Source: an uncultured Alphaproteobacteria bacterium
Lineage (GTDB): Bacteria > Pseudomonadota > Alphaproteobacteria > Puniceispirillales > UBA1172
Reading direction: 5' to 3'
Length of the DNA stretch: 64,000 nt
Assembly (NCBI GenBank): GCA_958431225.1
Contig: OY288107.1
Span: forward strand, 817,953-881,952
Below the pieces are notes generated by a model that was given only the letters and a program-made list of their open reading frames with translations, ran no database searches and had not been told where the DNA came from. Position numbers and translations under genes: made by a program. Shown here piece by piece: positions 18,242 through 28,732 of the stretch; the stretch's first letter is position 1; each line of letters begins with the position of its first letter.

Positions 18242-20969
18242 GGAGCAAGGCGCGCAACGCATAAAGCTGATTGAGTGCCTCAAGGGGGGTCAGTTGGTCG
18301 GGGTTAATGTCGCGCAAATTTTCCTCAACCTTGCTTCCTTGTGCAGGCGGGGGCGGCGCAACATTAGCATCAAAAAGCGGCAATTCCTCCCCCAACCTTT
18401 CGGGGGATTTTTCTTGGCTCAACATCGCCAAAATTTCCTCCGCCCGCGCAATCACCAAAGCCGGCACCCCAGCAAGCCGTGCCACATGAATCCCATAAGA
18501 CCGATCCGCCGCCCCCGCCCCGACTTCGTGCAGAAACACAATATCCCCCTGCCATTCGCGCACACGCATAGCGTGGCAGCTGAGCGCATCAAGCCGCGCT
18601 TCAAGCGCCGATAATTCGTGATAATGCGTGGCGAAAAGCACCCGCGCGCCCACCACTTCATGCAGATGTTCCACCACCGCCCAAGCCAGCGACAGCCCAT
18701 CAAATGTGGCGGTGCCACGCCCAATTTCATCCAAAATCACTAGGGATTGCGGGGTCGCACGATTTAATATGGTTGCCGTTTCCACCATCTCCACCATAAA
18801 GGTGGAACGCCCCGAAGCCAGATCATCGGACGCCCCAACCCGGCAAAACACGCGGTCCGCCATGCTGATGACCGCCTGCGTTGCCGGCACATAAAACCCG
18901 GCCTGTGCCATAATGGTAATCAGGGCATTTTGCCGCAAAAATGTAGATTTCCCGGCCATATTCGGCCCGGTCAGCAACCAAATACGGTCATCCTGCATCA
19001 ACCGGCAATCATTAACAACAAAGCCATCCTCTTGCGCAGAAGCCAGCATTTGTTCCACCACCGGGTGCCGTCCCTCCTCAATCTCAAACACCGCGTCGGT
19101 GCCGGCACCCGTGCCGGCATCATCACCGATTGCGGTGCGAATTTCGGGACGGCAATAGCGCCATTCCGCCGCCAGTTGCGCCCCGGCGACCGCTACATCC
19201 AACTGCGCCGCCGCATGGGCTAAAGCCAATAAAGCCTCCTGTTCCGCCAGCACTTCATCCACAAGCCGGGCGAACCATTCCAATTCCACCGCCGTTGCTT
19301 GATTGACGGCATTGAGCATCGCCGCCTCCAAATCCGCCAGCTCCACCGTAGAAAAGCGCACGGCTTGCGCGGTGGTTTGGCGGTGGATATAGGTTTCATC
19401 CCCCATCAACCTATCGGCATGGGTGTTCCGCACCTCAATATGATAGCCCAAAACATTGTTATGCTTGATTTTAAGGCTAGCAATCCCCGTATCCTCCACA
19501 TAGCGTTGCTGTAATGCGGCAATCAGCCGCCGCGATTCATCGCGCAGCACCAAAAATTCATCAAGCACCGAATCAAAACCTTGACGAATAAAACCGCCAT
19601 CGCGCGCTAAATGCGGGAGTTCATCCGCAAGCGCGGCTTTGAGCCGTCCCGCCAATTCCGCACAAGCCGACAAGGTTTTGATTAAGGCGGCACATTGCAC
19701 CTCGGCAAGCAACGTATTTTGGCGCGCTTTCAGCGCCTTTGCCATTAAATTGGCGGCGGTGATGGCATTGGCGACCCCGGCCAAATCGCGCGGCCCCCCA
19801 TGCGCTAATCCCAATCGGCTCAATCCGCGTTCCAAATCGGGCATGGTTTTGAGCGCATCCCGCACCGCATCCGCCAGCACCGCCTCCCCCAGCATCAGCT
19901 CCACTAAATCCAGCCGTGCCTCAATTTCGGCTTTATTTTTGAGGGGCATAGTCAGGCGCACCGCCAACTCGCGCGCCCCGCCCGCACTCAAACTGCGGTC
20001 AATCACGGATAAAAGCGCGCCCTTTTTCTCACCGCCCAGAGTGCGCGTCAATTCCAGCGACCGCCGCGTCGCCGGGTCAATTTCCATATAGCCGGCATTG
20101 GCAACATGGCGCACGGGTTTGAGATGCAAATCGCGCCCTTTTTGCGTGTCATCAAGATAGGCAATCACCCCGCCAAGTGCGGCTAATTGCGCGCGGCCCA
20201 GCTCCGCCATTGATTCCAATGTAGCGATTTTATAAATTTCTTGGAGCCGTCTTTGCGCGAATTGGCTATCAAAATGCCGCGCCGGACGGATGCTGATGCA
20301 TAAATCCTGCGCCCCTAAACGTTGATGCAATGCTTCCTGCGCATCGCTGACCACTATTTCGGCAGGATTCAAACGCGCCAACGCATCCGCTACCTGCCCC
20401 GCCCCCCCTTGTTCCCCTTGTTCAAGAGTCTCAACAAAAATATCGCCCGTACTCAAATCCACCGCCGCCATGGCGATAGCCTCCGATGCCTCAAATAATG
20501 CCATCAAATAATTATGCGCGCGCGGGGGCAGATAGGCATCCTCCACCAAAGTGCCGGGGGTGACAATGCGCACGACATCGCGTTTGAGGGGGGCTTTGGA
20601 TTTACGTGATTTGGCGTCCTCGGCGCTTTCGCTCTGCTCGCAAATCGCCACGCGAAAACCGCGTTTGATCAGCCGTGCCATATAGGCATCCACCGCATGA
20701 AACGGCACCCCGCACATAGGAATATCCTTGCCATTGGCTTTACCGCGTTTGGTTAGGGTAATATCCAAGGCGGCGGCGGCAATTTCGGCATCGGCAAAAA
20801 ACAACTCATAAAAATCGCCCATACGATAGAATAACAGACTATCCGGGTGTTGGGCTTTGACCTCTAAAAATTGCCGCATCACCGGCGTTAGATTAGCATC
20901 ATCACCATCAGGCGATGGAGGCGCAGGCGGCGATGGCGGTGCTGGGGAGGATGGATTTTTTGTTGGCAT
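18225..20969 (-). CDS. mutS: DNA mismatch repair ATPase MutS
   Basis: Recognises mismatches and starts repair. From the ATG 20967-20969 it has 914 residues; in-frame ATGs at 20975 and 21026 would add 2 or 19. The mismatch-binding N-domain (MRQFLEVKAQHPDSLLFYR, FYELF), the connector, lever and clamp regions, and the ATPase with Walker A GPNMAGKST (about 680) and DEIGRGTATFDG are all visible. A Pro/Ser-rich repeat (PAPPSPPAPPSP) precedes domain I. First gene of the leftward mutS-glnD-murJ-trpS series; divergent from the lipoprotein gene. Confidence 0.96.
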   Translation of the reverse strand: MPTKNPSSPAPPSPPAPPSPDGDDANLTPVMRQFLEVKAQHPDSLLFYRMGDFYELFFADAEIAAAALDITLTKRGKANGKDIPMCGVPFHAVDAYMARLIKRGFRVAICEQSESAEDAKSRKSKAPLKRDVVRIVTPGTLVEDAYLPPRAHNYLMALFEASEAIAMAAVDLSTGDIFVETLEQGEQGGAGQVADALARLNPAEIVVSDAQEALHQRLGAQDLCISIRPARHFDSQFAQRRLQEIYKIATLESMAELGRAQLAALGGVIAYLDDTQKGRDLHLKPVRHVANAGYMEIDPATRRSLELTRTLGGEKKGALLSVIDRSLSAGGARELAVRLTMPLKNKAEIEARLDLVELMLGEAVLADAVRDALKTMPDLERGLSRLGLAHGGPRDLAGVANAITAANLMAKALKARQNTLLAEVQCAALIKTLSACAELAGRLKAALADELPHLARDGGFIRQGFDSVLDEFLVLRDESRRLIAALQQRYVEDTGIASLKIKHNNVLGYHIEVRNTHADRLMGDETYIHRQTTAQAVRFSTVELADLEAAMLNAVNQATAVELEWFARLVDEVLAEQEALLALAHAAAQLDVAVAGAQLAAEWRYCRPEIRTAIGDDAGTGAGTDAVFEIEEGRHPVVEQMLASAQEDGFVVNDCRLMQDDRIWLLTGPNMAGKSTFLRQNALITIMAQAGFYVPATQAVISMADRVFCRVGASDDLASGRSTFMVEMVETATILNRATPQSLVILDEIGRGTATFDGLSLAWAVVEHLHEVVGARVLFATHYHELSALEARLDALSCHAMRVREWQGDIVFLHEVGAGAADRSYGIHVARLAGVPALVIARAEEILAMLSQEKSPERLGEELPLFDANVAPPPPAQGSKVEENLRDINPDQLTPLEALNQLYALRALLHDDET

Positions 20970-21079
20970 AAGCATCTCTATAAGTTTCACGCTGACTTTA
21001 CCCCAAAAATTTGCGAAAAAGAACAAACATAATCAATGTTCATGTTGAAATATAGCCCGCACCAATATAATTTCACCCC

Positions 21080-21562
21080 ATGAGCATAAAATTAACCATG
21101 TTTAGAGGTTTAGGGGCGGTGTTCTTATTGGGCACGTTGTCGGCGTGCCCGTTTTTTGCCCCGCCCACAGCCCTGCCGACCCACATCGCCGCCGAAATAC
21201 CCGAATCAAGCCTCACCCTACTAGACACAGGCAACCTAGCCCCGCCGCCAAAACCACTGCCTAAGGCAGCGCCTCAGGCAGTGCCTAAGGCAGCCACCCC
21301 CCGCAATGCCCCCGCCAATAGCATAGGCTGGAAGCGCGCCGAATTAACCAAAATTTTCGGTGAAGCCGATTACATCCGCCAAGATGGCGTCGGCGAGGTG
21401 CATCAATACCGCCTAGAGCATTGCATCATTGATTTCACACTTTACCCGGTAGGCGCGCAGCTTGAAGTCATCGCCTGGCACGGGCGCAGTCGCCAGCAAA
21501 CAGAAGATATTGACAGCGCCGCCTGCACAAGCGACCTAGAAAACCGCCAAACCAAGCCTTAG
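21080..21562 (+). CDS. Small predicted lipoprotein of unknown function
   Basis: I do not recognise the family. The 160-residue protein has a hydrophobic signal and a lipobox LGTLSAC (Cys near residue 22), so it should be lipid-anchored. A Pro/Ala/Lys-rich linker (about 50-75; DNA repeats of CCTAAGGCAGC type at 21262-21295) leads to a small C-terminal domain with GWKRAELTKIFGEADYIRQ and YRLEHCIIDFTLYP, resembling the SmpA/OmlA-like beta folds in outline only. It is divergent from mutS and converges on nth with a 4-bp overlap. Confidence 0.75.
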   Translation: MSIKLTMFRGLGAVFLLGTLSACPFFAPPTALPTHIAAEIPESSLTLLDTGNLAPPPKPLPKAAPQAVPKAATPRNAPANSIGWKRAELTKIFGEADYIRQDGVGEVHQYRLEHCIIDFTLYPVGAQLEVIAWHGRSRQQTEDIDSAACTSDLENRQTKP

Positions 21563-22227
21563 ACACTTTTGGCACCATAGCCACATAAATCAGCAATCAA
21601 ACATGCACCACAACGGGGCTTACGCGCCACACAACAATAACGCCCATGCAGAATCAACCAATGATGCGCCGATTTTTTGGCGTGCGCCGGCACCACTTTG
21701 AGCAATTTTTGTTCCACCTCCAAAGGCGTTTTGCCGGTTGCCATACCGGTGCGATTGCCCAGACGAAAAATATGCGTATCCACAGCAATAGTCGGATGCC
21801 CAAACGCCTCATTCAACACCACATTAGCGGTTTTACGCCCAACCCCGGGCAGGGCTTCAAGTGCTTCACGTGTTGAGGGAACTTTGCCATTATGGTCGCG
21901 AATCAGCATCTCCGCCATGGCGATGAGATTTTTGGCTTTGGTGCGATAAAGCCCGATGGTTTTAATATGCCCCACCAACGCATCATGCCCCAAAGCCAGC
22001 ATATCATCGGGCGTTTTCACCAGCTCAAAAAGATTTTTGGTGGCTTTATTGACGCCAACATCGGTAGCTTGTGCCGACAGCGCCACCGCCACCAACAATG
22101 TATAGGGGTTGGTAAAATGCAATTCGGTGGCGGCACGGGGCATCGCCTCGGCAAAACGCGCAAACACCGCATCAATATCGGTCTGAGACATTTTCGGGGG
22201 AGGCATTTTTGGGGAAGGGGCGGACAT
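21559..22227 (-). CDS. nth: Endonuclease III (DNA glycosylase/AP lyase)
   Basis: Removes oxidised pyrimidines and cuts at abasic sites. The 222 residues have the helix-hairpin-helix LPGVGRKTANVVL with the catalytic Lys, VDTHIFRLGNRTG with the catalytic Asp, and the four-cysteine 4Fe-4S loop near the C-terminus (CVARKPRCGACLIADLC). The first 12 residues are a Pro/Met/Lys-rich repeat; MSQTDIDAVF could be the true start. One base separates it from dapB. Confidence 0.95.
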   Translation of the reverse strand: MSAPSPKMPPPKMSQTDIDAVFARFAEAMPRAATELHFTNPYTLLVAVALSAQATDVGVNKATKNLFELVKTPDDMLALGHDALVGHIKTIGLYRTKAKNLIAMAEMLIRDHNGKVPSTREALEALPGVGRKTANVVLNEAFGHPTIAVDTHIFRLGNRTGMATGKTPLEVEQKLLKVVPAHAKKSAHHWLILHGRYCCVARKPRCGACLIADLCGYGAKSV

Positions 22228-22228
22228 A

Positions 22229-23041
22229 CTAGACCTTCAACACATCATCCATAGCATAAAGCCCAGCATCTTGCCCCACCACCCAGACACCAGCGCGCAC
22301 CGCCCCTTGTGCAAAAATAACGCGGTCCGTGGCCCGATGCGTCAATTCCACCCGTTCCGAATCGCCATAAAAAATCACACTATGCTCGCCCACCACATTA
22401 CCCCCCCGCATCACAGCAAACCCGATATTGCCCGCAAGCCGTGCGCCTTCACGATTCATGGAGGCAACATCGCCGAGCAACACCCCGCGCCCTTTTGCCG
22501 CCGCCGCGCCTAACGCCAAAGCCGTACCCGAGGGCGCATCAATTTTATGCTTATGATGGGTTTCAACAATTTCAATATCCCACCCGGCAACCAGCTGTGC
22601 CGCCACCTGTTCCACCAGCTGACGCAATAAGGTGATACCCACCGAAGTATTGGCACAAATCATAATCGGGATTTTTTTCGCACAGGCGCTTATCACCTGA
22701 CGCTGTTCGTCATTAAGCCCGGTGGTGCCAATGACCATAGGCACCCCATGCGCCGCCGCCAATTCGGCATGCCGCACACTAGCCTCGGGGATAGTGAAAT
22801 CAATACATAATTGCGGTTTCGGTGCGAATAGATCTTCCGCCTTATCGCCAACGACTACCCCCATCTCAGCTAAATGATTATTCAACCCCAAATCCTGCCC
22901 AACCATAGCATCATCAGGGGCGGCGGTGGCACTAACAATCGTCAGCCCAGCATCGCCTGCCACCAGCCGCGTCAGCATACGCCCCATCCGCCCCGACGCC
23001 CCGGGTAGCGCAATACGAATCGGATTTAATTCAGCCATCAC
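22229..23041 (-). CDS. dapB: 4-hydroxy-tetrahydrodipicolinate reductase
   Basis: NAD(P)H-dependent step of lysine and diaminopimelate synthesis. The 270 residues contain the nucleotide-binding GASGRMGRM near residue 14, IGTTGL near 104 and the substrate motif ETHHKHKIDAPSGTAL near 160-175, all diagnostic. It lies directly upstream of nth on the same strand and downstream of dnaJ, separated from it by 43 bp. Confidence 0.96.
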   Translation of the reverse strand: MMAELNPIRIALPGASGRMGRMLTRLVAGDAGLTIVSATAAPDDAMVGQDLGLNNHLAEMGVVVGDKAEDLFAPKPQLCIDFTIPEASVRHAELAAAHGVPMVIGTTGLNDEQRQVISACAKKIPIMICANTSVGITLLRQLVEQVAAQLVAGWDIEIVETHHKHKIDAPSGTALALGAAAAKGRGVLLGDVASMNREGARLAGNIGFAVMRGGNVVGEHSVIFYGDSERVELTHRATDRVIFAQGAVRAGVWVVGQDAGLYAMDDVLKV

Positions 23042-23084
23042 TGATGCCCCCTTATGCCGTGATTGCTAATGATAACGGAAAATT

Positions 23085-24254
23085 TTAATTTTCGCCAAAC
23101 ATCTTTTTGATGCGATTGACGAAGGAATCGGATTCGGGATTTTGATTCTTACCGGCTTGTTCCATTTGCTTAAGCAGCCCCTTTTGCTTGGTGGAAAGAT
23201 TGACCGGGGTTTCCACATGGATATCCACATACATATCGCCGCGTCCGCGCCCTTGCAATCCCGGCATGCCTTTGCCTTTGAGGCGCAAACGATGCCCCGA
23301 TTGCGTGCCTTCCTCCAATGTCACCCGCGCCATTTTGCCATCAAGACTAGGGATATCCACATTACCCCCAAGAATGGCTTTGAACATCGACACCGGCATC
23401 TGTAAAAAAAGATTATTGCCCTCACGCGCAAATAATTCGTGGGGTTTTACCTGCACAAATATATAAAGGTCGCCGGCGTCCCCGCCACGCAACCCCGCCC
23501 CGCCTTCGCCCGCCAATCTAATGCGTGTGCCGGTATCCACGCCTTGGGGGATATTGACATTGAGTGCTTTATTTTTCTGCACACGCCCTTGGCCGCCACA
23601 ACTCGTACAAGGGTTGCTGATAATCTCGCCCTGCCCGTGGCATTTCGGGCAGCTGCGTTCCATGGAAAAAAATCCTTGTTGCGCCCGCACCTTGCCATGC
23701 CCGCCACAAGTTGAACAGGTTTTGGGTTGGCTACCTTTTTTAGCCCCGGTGCCGCTACACGCATCACAAGTGCTAGGAATGGGCACGGATATTTTTTCAC
23801 TGCAACCTTGAAAGGCTTGTTCTAAATCCACCGCAAGATCATAACGTAAATCTTCGCCCCGACGATTCTGTTGTCGCTGTCCCCCACGCCCCCTCCCGCG
23901 TCCGCCGCCGCCCATAAAATCGGAAAACATATCATCAAAAATATCGCTGAAACCGCCCCCAGAAAATCCTGAAAACCCGCCGCCACCACGTCCGCGTCCG
24001 CGACCACCACCACCGCCGCCATTATTGCCTTCAAACGCCCTATGTCCGAATTGGTCATAGGCGGCGCGTTTTTGGTCATCTTTCAGCACATCATAAGCTT
24101 CGGTGGCTTCACGAAATTTTTCCTCCGCCTTTTTATCATCGGGATTGCGGTCGGGATGATGCTTCATGGCAAGTTTGCGGTAAGCCGATTTAATGCTCGC
24201 CGCATCCGCACCTTTCTTCACCCCCAACACCTCATAAAAATCGCGTTTTGCCAT
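23085..24254 (-). CDS. dnaJ: Chaperone DnaJ
   Basis: Hsp40 co-chaperone that stimulates DnaK ATPase. The 389 residues show the J domain with HPDRNPDD (HPD at about 33-35), a long Gly/Arg/Phe-rich region (about 78-130, DNA with GGN repeats), four CxxCxGxG zinc motifs ([32 protein letters not shown]), and the C-terminal substrate domains. It follows dnaK by 73 bp on the same strand. Confidence 0.97.
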   Translation of the reverse strand: MAKRDFYEVLGVKKGADAASIKSAYRKLAMKHHPDRNPDDKKAEEKFREATEAYDVLKDDQKRAAYDQFGHRAFEGNNGGGGGGRGRGRGGGGFSGFSGGGFSDIFDDMFSDFMGGGGRGRGRGGQRQQNRRGEDLRYDLAVDLEQAFQGCSEKISVPIPSTCDACSGTGAKKGSQPKTCSTCGGHGKVRAQQGFFSMERSCPKCHGQGEIISNPCTSCGGQGRVQKNKALNVNIPQGVDTGTRIRLAGEGGAGLRGGDAGDLYIFVQVKPHELFAREGNNLFLQMPVSMFKAILGGNVDIPSLDGKMARVTLEEGTQSGHRLRLKGKGMPGLQGRGRGDMYVDIHVETPVNLSTKQKGLLKQMEQAGKNQNPESDSFVNRIKKMFGEN

Positions 24255-24327
24255 GGATGCACCAAATCAAAATAAGAGGGTCAAAATAAGAGGGCGGGAG
24301 GACGGAAGGTGCGGTGGCGCGAGGTGC

Positions 24328-26268
24328 CTACGATGATGCCGATTTCTTATCGTCGTGATCATCGGCTTCATCCACCTCGGTGAATTCAGCATCAACAACC
24401 TCATCATCAGTGGCGTCGCCACCGCCAGCATCATCGCCATCATCGCCGGCGTCAGCCTCTTGTTGTTGTTGGGCGTAAGCAGCCTCACCAATTTTCATCA
24501 TCTCAGCATTGAGGGCTTCCGATTTTTCGGTAATGGCATCGTCATCATCATCCTCAAGCGCTTTTTTGAGGTCGGCAATCGCCTCATTGGTAGCGGCTTT
24601 CGCCTCATCATCAACCTTATCATCCAAATCGCCAAGGAGTTTTTCCGCCCCATGCACCAAAGATTCAGCCTGATTGCGTGCCTCAATCCTCTCACGGCGC
24701 TTTTTGTCGTCCTCGGCATTATCTTCGGCATCCTTGACCATTTGTTCAATTTCATCATCCTTGAGTCCGCCCGATGCTTGGATTTTGATGGTCTGTTCTT
24801 TGCCGGTGGCTTGGTCTTTGGCGCTGACATTAACGATGCCATTGGCATCAATATCAAAGGTCACCTCAATCTGCGGCACACCGCGCGGGGCGGGCGGAAT
24901 CTCGGTGAGGTCAAACTGCCCGAGCAATTTATTATCCGCGGCAATTTCGCGCTCACCTTGAAACACACGGATGGTCACCGCCGGCTGGTTATCATCCGCC
25001 GTAGAAAACACTTGGCTTTTCTTGGTCGGGATGGTGGTATTGCGGTCAATCAGCCGCGTAAATACGCCGCCCAAAGTTTCAATGCCGAGCGATAGGGGCG
25101 TCACATCAAGCAACAACACATCCTTGACATCGCCTTTCAGCACGCCGCCTTGAATCGCCGCCCCGGCCGCCACCACTTCATCGGGATTGACCCCGCGATG
25201 CGGCTCTTTGCCGAAAAATTCTTGGGTTTTTTCCATAATTTTCGGCATGCGCGTCATACCGCCCACAAGAATCACCTCATCGATATCACTAGCCTTAATG
25301 CCCGCATCTTTGAGCGCGGCTTTGCACGGCTTCAACGAACGTTCCACCAAATCATCGACAAGGCTTTCCAGTTTTGCCCGCGTCAATTTGACATTGAGAT
25401 GTTTAGGCCCGGCTTGGTCGGCGGTGATAAACGGCAGATTGACCTCGGTTTGCGCGCTACTCGATAATTCAATTTTGGCTTTTTCCCCAGCTTCTTTGAG
25501 GCGTTGGAGTGCCAATTTATCCTCACGCAAATCAATGGCGTTTTCTTTCTTGAATTCATCCGCCAGAAAATCGATGACGCGTTGGTCAAAATCCTCACCC
25601 CCAAGGAAGGTATCGCCATTGGTGGCTTTGACTTCAAAAACGCCGTCGCCGACTTCAAGGATGGACACATCAAACGTCCCCCCCCCAAGGTCATAAACGG
25701 CGATGACGCCGGATTCTTTCTTATCCAGCCCATAGGCGAGCGCCGCCGCTGTCGGCTCATTGATAATCCGCAACACATCCAGCCCGGCAATTTTGCCGGC
25801 ATCTTTGGTGGCTTGGCGTTGGGCGTCATTGAAATACGCCGGCACGGTAATCACCGCCTCGCTGACGCTCTCGCCGAGATAGGCTTCGGCATCCTCTTTC
25901 AATTTACGCAGGATAAAGCCGGAAATTTGGCTAGGCGAATACGTTTCCCCCCGCGATTCCACCCAAGAATCGCCATTGTCGGCTTTGGTGGTTTTATAGG
26001 GCATCAATTTGGCAAATTTCTTCGCCGCCGCATCATCATGGCGGCGTCCAATCAGCCGTTTGATGGCATAGAGGGTATTTTCAGAATTGGTCACGGCTTG
26101 GCGTTTCGCCGCTTGCCCGACCAGACGTTCGCTATCATCGGTGAATGCCACCATAGACGGGGTGGTGCGCGCGCCTTCAGCGTTTTCAATAATTTTGGGG
26201 TCTTTCCCATCCATCACAGCAACACACGAATTGGTGGTGCCGAGATCAATACCGATTACTTTGCCCAT
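24328..26268 (-). CDS. dnaK: Chaperone DnaK (Hsp70)
   Basis: ATP-dependent protein folding chaperone. The start ATG 26266-26268 gives [17 protein letters not shown] and follows an AAAGGA site; the 11 extra upstream codons are not conserved. The 646-residue product has the nucleotide-binding domain ([25 protein letters not shown]) and the substrate domain with the acidic C-terminal tail ending [11 protein letters not shown] in place of the common EEVD-like tail. The promoter at 26372-26399 matches the alphaproteobacterial heat-shock type. Confidence 0.97.
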   Translation of the reverse strand: MGKVIGIDLGTTNSCVAVMDGKDPKIIENAEGARTTPSMVAFTDDSERLVGQAAKRQAVTNSENTLYAIKRLIGRRHDDAAAKKFAKLMPYKTTKADNGDSWVESRGETYSPSQISGFILRKLKEDAEAYLGESVSEAVITVPAYFNDAQRQATKDAGKIAGLDVLRIINEPTAAALAYGLDKKESGVIAVYDLGGGTFDVSILEVGDGVFEVKATNGDTFLGGEDFDQRVIDFLADEFKKENAIDLREDKLALQRLKEAGEKAKIELSSSAQTEVNLPFITADQAGPKHLNVKLTRAKLESLVDDLVERSLKPCKAALKDAGIKASDIDEVILVGGMTRMPKIMEKTQEFFGKEPHRGVNPDEVVAAGAAIQGGVLKGDVKDVLLLDVTPLSLGIETLGGVFTRLIDRNTTIPTKKSQVFSTADDNQPAVTIRVFQGEREIAADNKLLGQFDLTEIPPAPRGVPQIEVTFDIDANGIVNVSAKDQATGKEQTIKIQASGGLKDDEIEQMVKDAEDNAEDDKKRRERIEARNQAESLVHGAEKLLGDLDDKVDDEAKAATNEAIADLKKALEDDDDDAITEKSEALNAEMMKIGEAAYAQQQQEADAGDDGDDAGGGDATDDEVVDAEFTEVDEADDHDDKKSASS

Positions 26269-26371
26269 ATCAAAAAATCCTTTCTTCAAATGCCGCCACA
26301 TAATATCGTTAGCGGGTCGTTATGTGCAGAAACATGTTTTATTTCCGCACCTAGTCATCATTCTGCACTTC

Positions 26372-26399
26372 ATATAAGCGTCAAACCAATTTTTACAAG
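26372..26399 (-). promoter_or_regulatory. Heat-shock (sigma-32 type) promoter of dnaK
   Basis: On the minus strand CTTG (26396-26399) is followed after 17 bp by CTTATAT (26372-26378), a close fit to the alphaproteobacterial RpoH pattern CTTG-N17/18-CYTATNT. It is about 105 bp upstream of the dnaK ATG. Confidence 0.6.
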
Positions 26400-26438
26400 T
26401 CCAAGGCGCAAATTTTACGCATTTCCACCCTTTATGCG

Positions 26439-27173
26439 CTATTTTCCCCCGCCCTTTGCGCCTTTTGCGCCATCCCCCTTTTCGCCATTCGGGGCCTTCG
26501 CCACCCCCACCATAGCCGGGGTCAAAAGGCGGTCGTGCAACATCCATCCCGATTGTGCCACTTGCACAATCTGTCCGGGTTCGGCTTCATCGGTAGGCAC
26601 TTCAAACATGGCCTGATGTTGGCTCGGGTCAAATTTTGCGCCCAAAGGCATAATGCGGGTAATGCCATGACGCCCCAGCACCGCATCCAATTCGCGCGAC
26701 ACCATTTCCACACCAATAACCAAATTTTTAACCGCCTCATCCAGCGTATCGCGTTGTTCGGGCAGGCTTTCCACGGCACGATTGATATTTTCCACCACCG
26801 CCAGCAAATCGCGCGCAAAAGCCGTATGCCCATATTTACGCGCCTGTGCAACATCACGTTCCGCCCGCCGCCGCGTATTCTCCACCTCCGCCGCACTCCT
26901 AAGAATCTGGTCTTTGAGCGCATCACATTCGGCTTGTAGATTAGAAAGCGGGTCAAGAATATCATCCAGATTGAGACCCTCAGGGCCAAGACTCTCAGAG
27001 CCAAGACTCTCAGAGCCAAGACCCTCAGAGCCTCCGACCACATCAGAGCCACCATCAACCCCCAATCCATCCAGCCCTTCAGGGGGCGCATCCGCATTAG
27101 GCGCATCCGCATTGGGCGCATCCTCTTGAGGCACACCCTCGGGAGGGCTTTTCTCAGGGGTATCATCCATCAT
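26439..27173 (-). CDS. grpE: Nucleotide exchange factor GrpE
   Basis: Releases ADP from DnaK. The 244-residue product is longer than usual (about 200) because residues 1-70 are repeats: PNADA twice, GSESL and GPEGL units. The coiled coil (about 75-130, LQAECDALKDQILRSAAEVENTRRR) and the beta-rich head with the GrpE signature (FDPSQHQAMFEVP, GQIVQVAQSGWMLHDRLLTPAMV) follow. The tail is a GKGDGAKGAKGG repeat. Ribosome site AAAGGATGG precedes the two start ATGs. grpE-dnaK-dnaJ run together in one direction. Confidence 0.95.
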   Translation of the reverse strand: MMDDTPEKSPPEGVPQEDAPNADAPNADAPPEGLDGLGVDGGSDVVGGSEGLGSESLGSESLGPEGLNLDDILDPLSNLQAECDALKDQILRSAAEVENTRRRAERDVAQARKYGHTAFARDLLAVVENINRAVESLPEQRDTLDEAVKNLVIGVEMVSRELDAVLGRHGITRIMPLGAKFDPSQHQAMFEVPTDEAEPGQIVQVAQSGWMLHDRLLTPAMVGVAKAPNGEKGDGAKGAKGGGK

Positions 27174-27202
27174 TTTACCATCCTTTAATTGATTCGGGGC
27201 TT

Positions 27203-27231
27203 ATGTAAGCAACAAATCTACATTACGCAAG
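27203..27231 (-). promoter_or_regulatory. Heat-shock type promoter of grpE
   Basis: CTTG (27228-27231, minus strand) and CTTACAT (27203-27209) with an 18-bp spacer match the RpoH pattern with one mismatch in the -10 box. The same stretch also reads as a sigma-70 promoter TTGCGT-17 bp-TACATA. It lies about 30 bp before the grpE start. Confidence 0.5.
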
Positions 27232-27356
27232 ATGGCGGGTGAAAATTAATAAAAAAAAATTTTCAAAAAAACCGCCCCCACAAGAATAAAGGTCAATCGC
27301 CATAACCCATAAATTGTGCTAGGATGCGTTTCAACCTTATTTAGATGGATGCAAGC

Positions 27357-28097
27357 ATGAACAAAAATTTTTCCCGCCCCTCGGGTCGCCAAGATGATGA
27401 ACTGCGCAAAATTACCCTCACCGCCGGCTATGCGCGCCATGCCGAAGGGTCGTGCCTCGCCCAATTCGGCAATACGCATGTGCTCTGCACCGCCAGCCTT
27501 GGCGACAGGGTGCCGCCCTTTCTGCGCAACACCGGCAAAGGTTGGGTCACTGCCGAATATGGCATGTTGCCCCGCGCCACGCATCAGCGCACCAATCGTG
27601 AAGCGGCGGCGGGCAAGCAATCCGGGCGCACCCAAGAAATCCAACGCCTCATCGGGCGGTCCTTGCGCGCCATCACCGACCTCAATGCTTTGGGCGAGAG
27701 GCAAATCAAAATTGATTGCGATGTGTTGCAAGCCGATGGCGGCACACGCACAGCGGCCATCACCGGGGCATGGGTAGCCTTGATGGGGGCGGTGGAAACC
27801 CTTATCAGCATCGATGCCATCACCAAAAACCCCATCCAAGCCCAATGCGCCGCTATATCGTGCGGCATCATCCAACAACACGCCCTACTTGACCTTGATT
27901 ATGACGAAGACAGTACTGCCGAGGTTGATGCCAATTTCGTGCTAACCGACCATGACACCATCGTAGAAATCCAAGCCAGCGCCGAAGTCGACCCCTTCCC
28001 CCCCAGCCAATTAAACGAAATGCTCACCCTAGCACAGAAAGGCGCAAAAAAATTATTCGCCCAGCAACGCACCGCATTAGCTATGTTAAAATCATGA
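27357..28097 (+). CDS. rph: Ribonuclease PH
   Basis: Phosphorolytic 3'-5' exoribonuclease that trims tRNA 3' ends. The product (246 residues from this ATG; an ATG 12 bp earlier is possible) has RPSGRQDDELRKITLTAGY near the start, the family motif GRTQEIQRLIGRSLRA near 90-106, and DCDVLQADGGTRTAAITGA. It is divergent from grpE and overlaps rdgB by ATGA. The grpE/rph neighbourhood is usual in Alphaproteobacteria, normally with hrcA between them; no hrcA is present here. Confidence 0.95.
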   Translation: MNKNFSRPSGRQDDELRKITLTAGYARHAEGSCLAQFGNTHVLCTASLGDRVPPFLRNTGKGWVTAEYGMLPRATHQRTNREAAAGKQSGRTQEIQRLIGRSLRAITDLNALGERQIKIDCDVLQADGGTRTAAITGAWVALMGAVETLISIDAITKNPIQAQCAAISCGIIQQHALLDLDYDEDSTAEVDANFVLTDHDTIVEIQASAEVDPFPPSQLNEMLTLAQKGAKKLFAQQRTALAMLKS

Positions 28098-28732
28098 GCC
28101 GCAATTTTACCGAATCGCGCCTCATCATCGCCAGCCACAATCAAGGCAAATGCCGCGAAATCGCCGCCTATCTAGCCCCCTATGCTATTGAAATTTTGAG
28201 CGCAAGCGATCTCAACCTACCCGAACCCGACGAGACCGGCACCAGCTATCAAGCCAACGCCATAATAAAGGCGCAAGCCGCCGCGCAAGCCGCCGGACTA
28301 CCGGCATTGGCAGATGATTCGGGCTTTGAAATTTTCAGTTTAGACAGCAAGCCGGGCATTTATTCGGCACGGCTAGCCGGGGCAGATAAAAATTTCACCC
28401 GCGCCAGTGAAATGTTGCATAACGACCTTATCGCCAGCAAAAGCACCGATTTTTCGTGCCGTTTCGTCTGCGCCTTGGCATTATGTTGGGCGGACGGGTT
28501 TTGCATCACCGCCGAGGGGCATATTGACGGCACATTCATTTGGCCGCCACGAGGAAAAAAAGGTTTTGGCTATGACCCCGTATTTCAACCTGAAGGATGC
28601 GACAAAACTTTTGCCGAATGCACCCCCGCATGGAAACACGCAAATAGCCATCGCGCCAAGGCATTCGCAAAACTAATCGCCCAATGTTTTAATGACACTC
28701 CAAGAGTGACACGCCAAAATGCAAATAGATAA
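28094..28732 (+). CDS. rdgB: XTP/dITP diphosphatase (RdgB/HAM1)
   Basis: Cleanses the nucleotide pool of ITP, dITP and XTP. The 212 residues start LIIASHNQGKCREI (substrate loop SHNxxKxxE), then ALADDSGFEI with the metal Asp pair, PGIYSARLAG, and GKKGFGYDPVFQPEG, all diagnostic. Coupled to rph by a 4-bp overlap and followed by hemW with a 14-bp overlap, the common rph-rdgB-hemW operon. Confidence 0.96.
   Translation: MSRNFTESRLIIASHNQGKCREIAAYLAPYAIEILSASDLNLPEPDETGTSYQANAIIKAQAAAQAAGLPALADDSGFEIFSLDSKPGIYSARLAGADKNFTRASEMLHNDLIASKSTDFSCRFVCALALCWADGFCITAEGHIDGTFIWPPRGKKGFGYDPVFQPEGCDKTFAECTPAWKHANSHRAKAFAKLIAQCFNDTPRVTRQNANR

Noticed and set aside
25504-26616. 370-aa + strand frame over dnaK
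   Set aside because: Shadow of dnaK coding sequence; no recognisable domain, and dnaK on the minus strand is certain.
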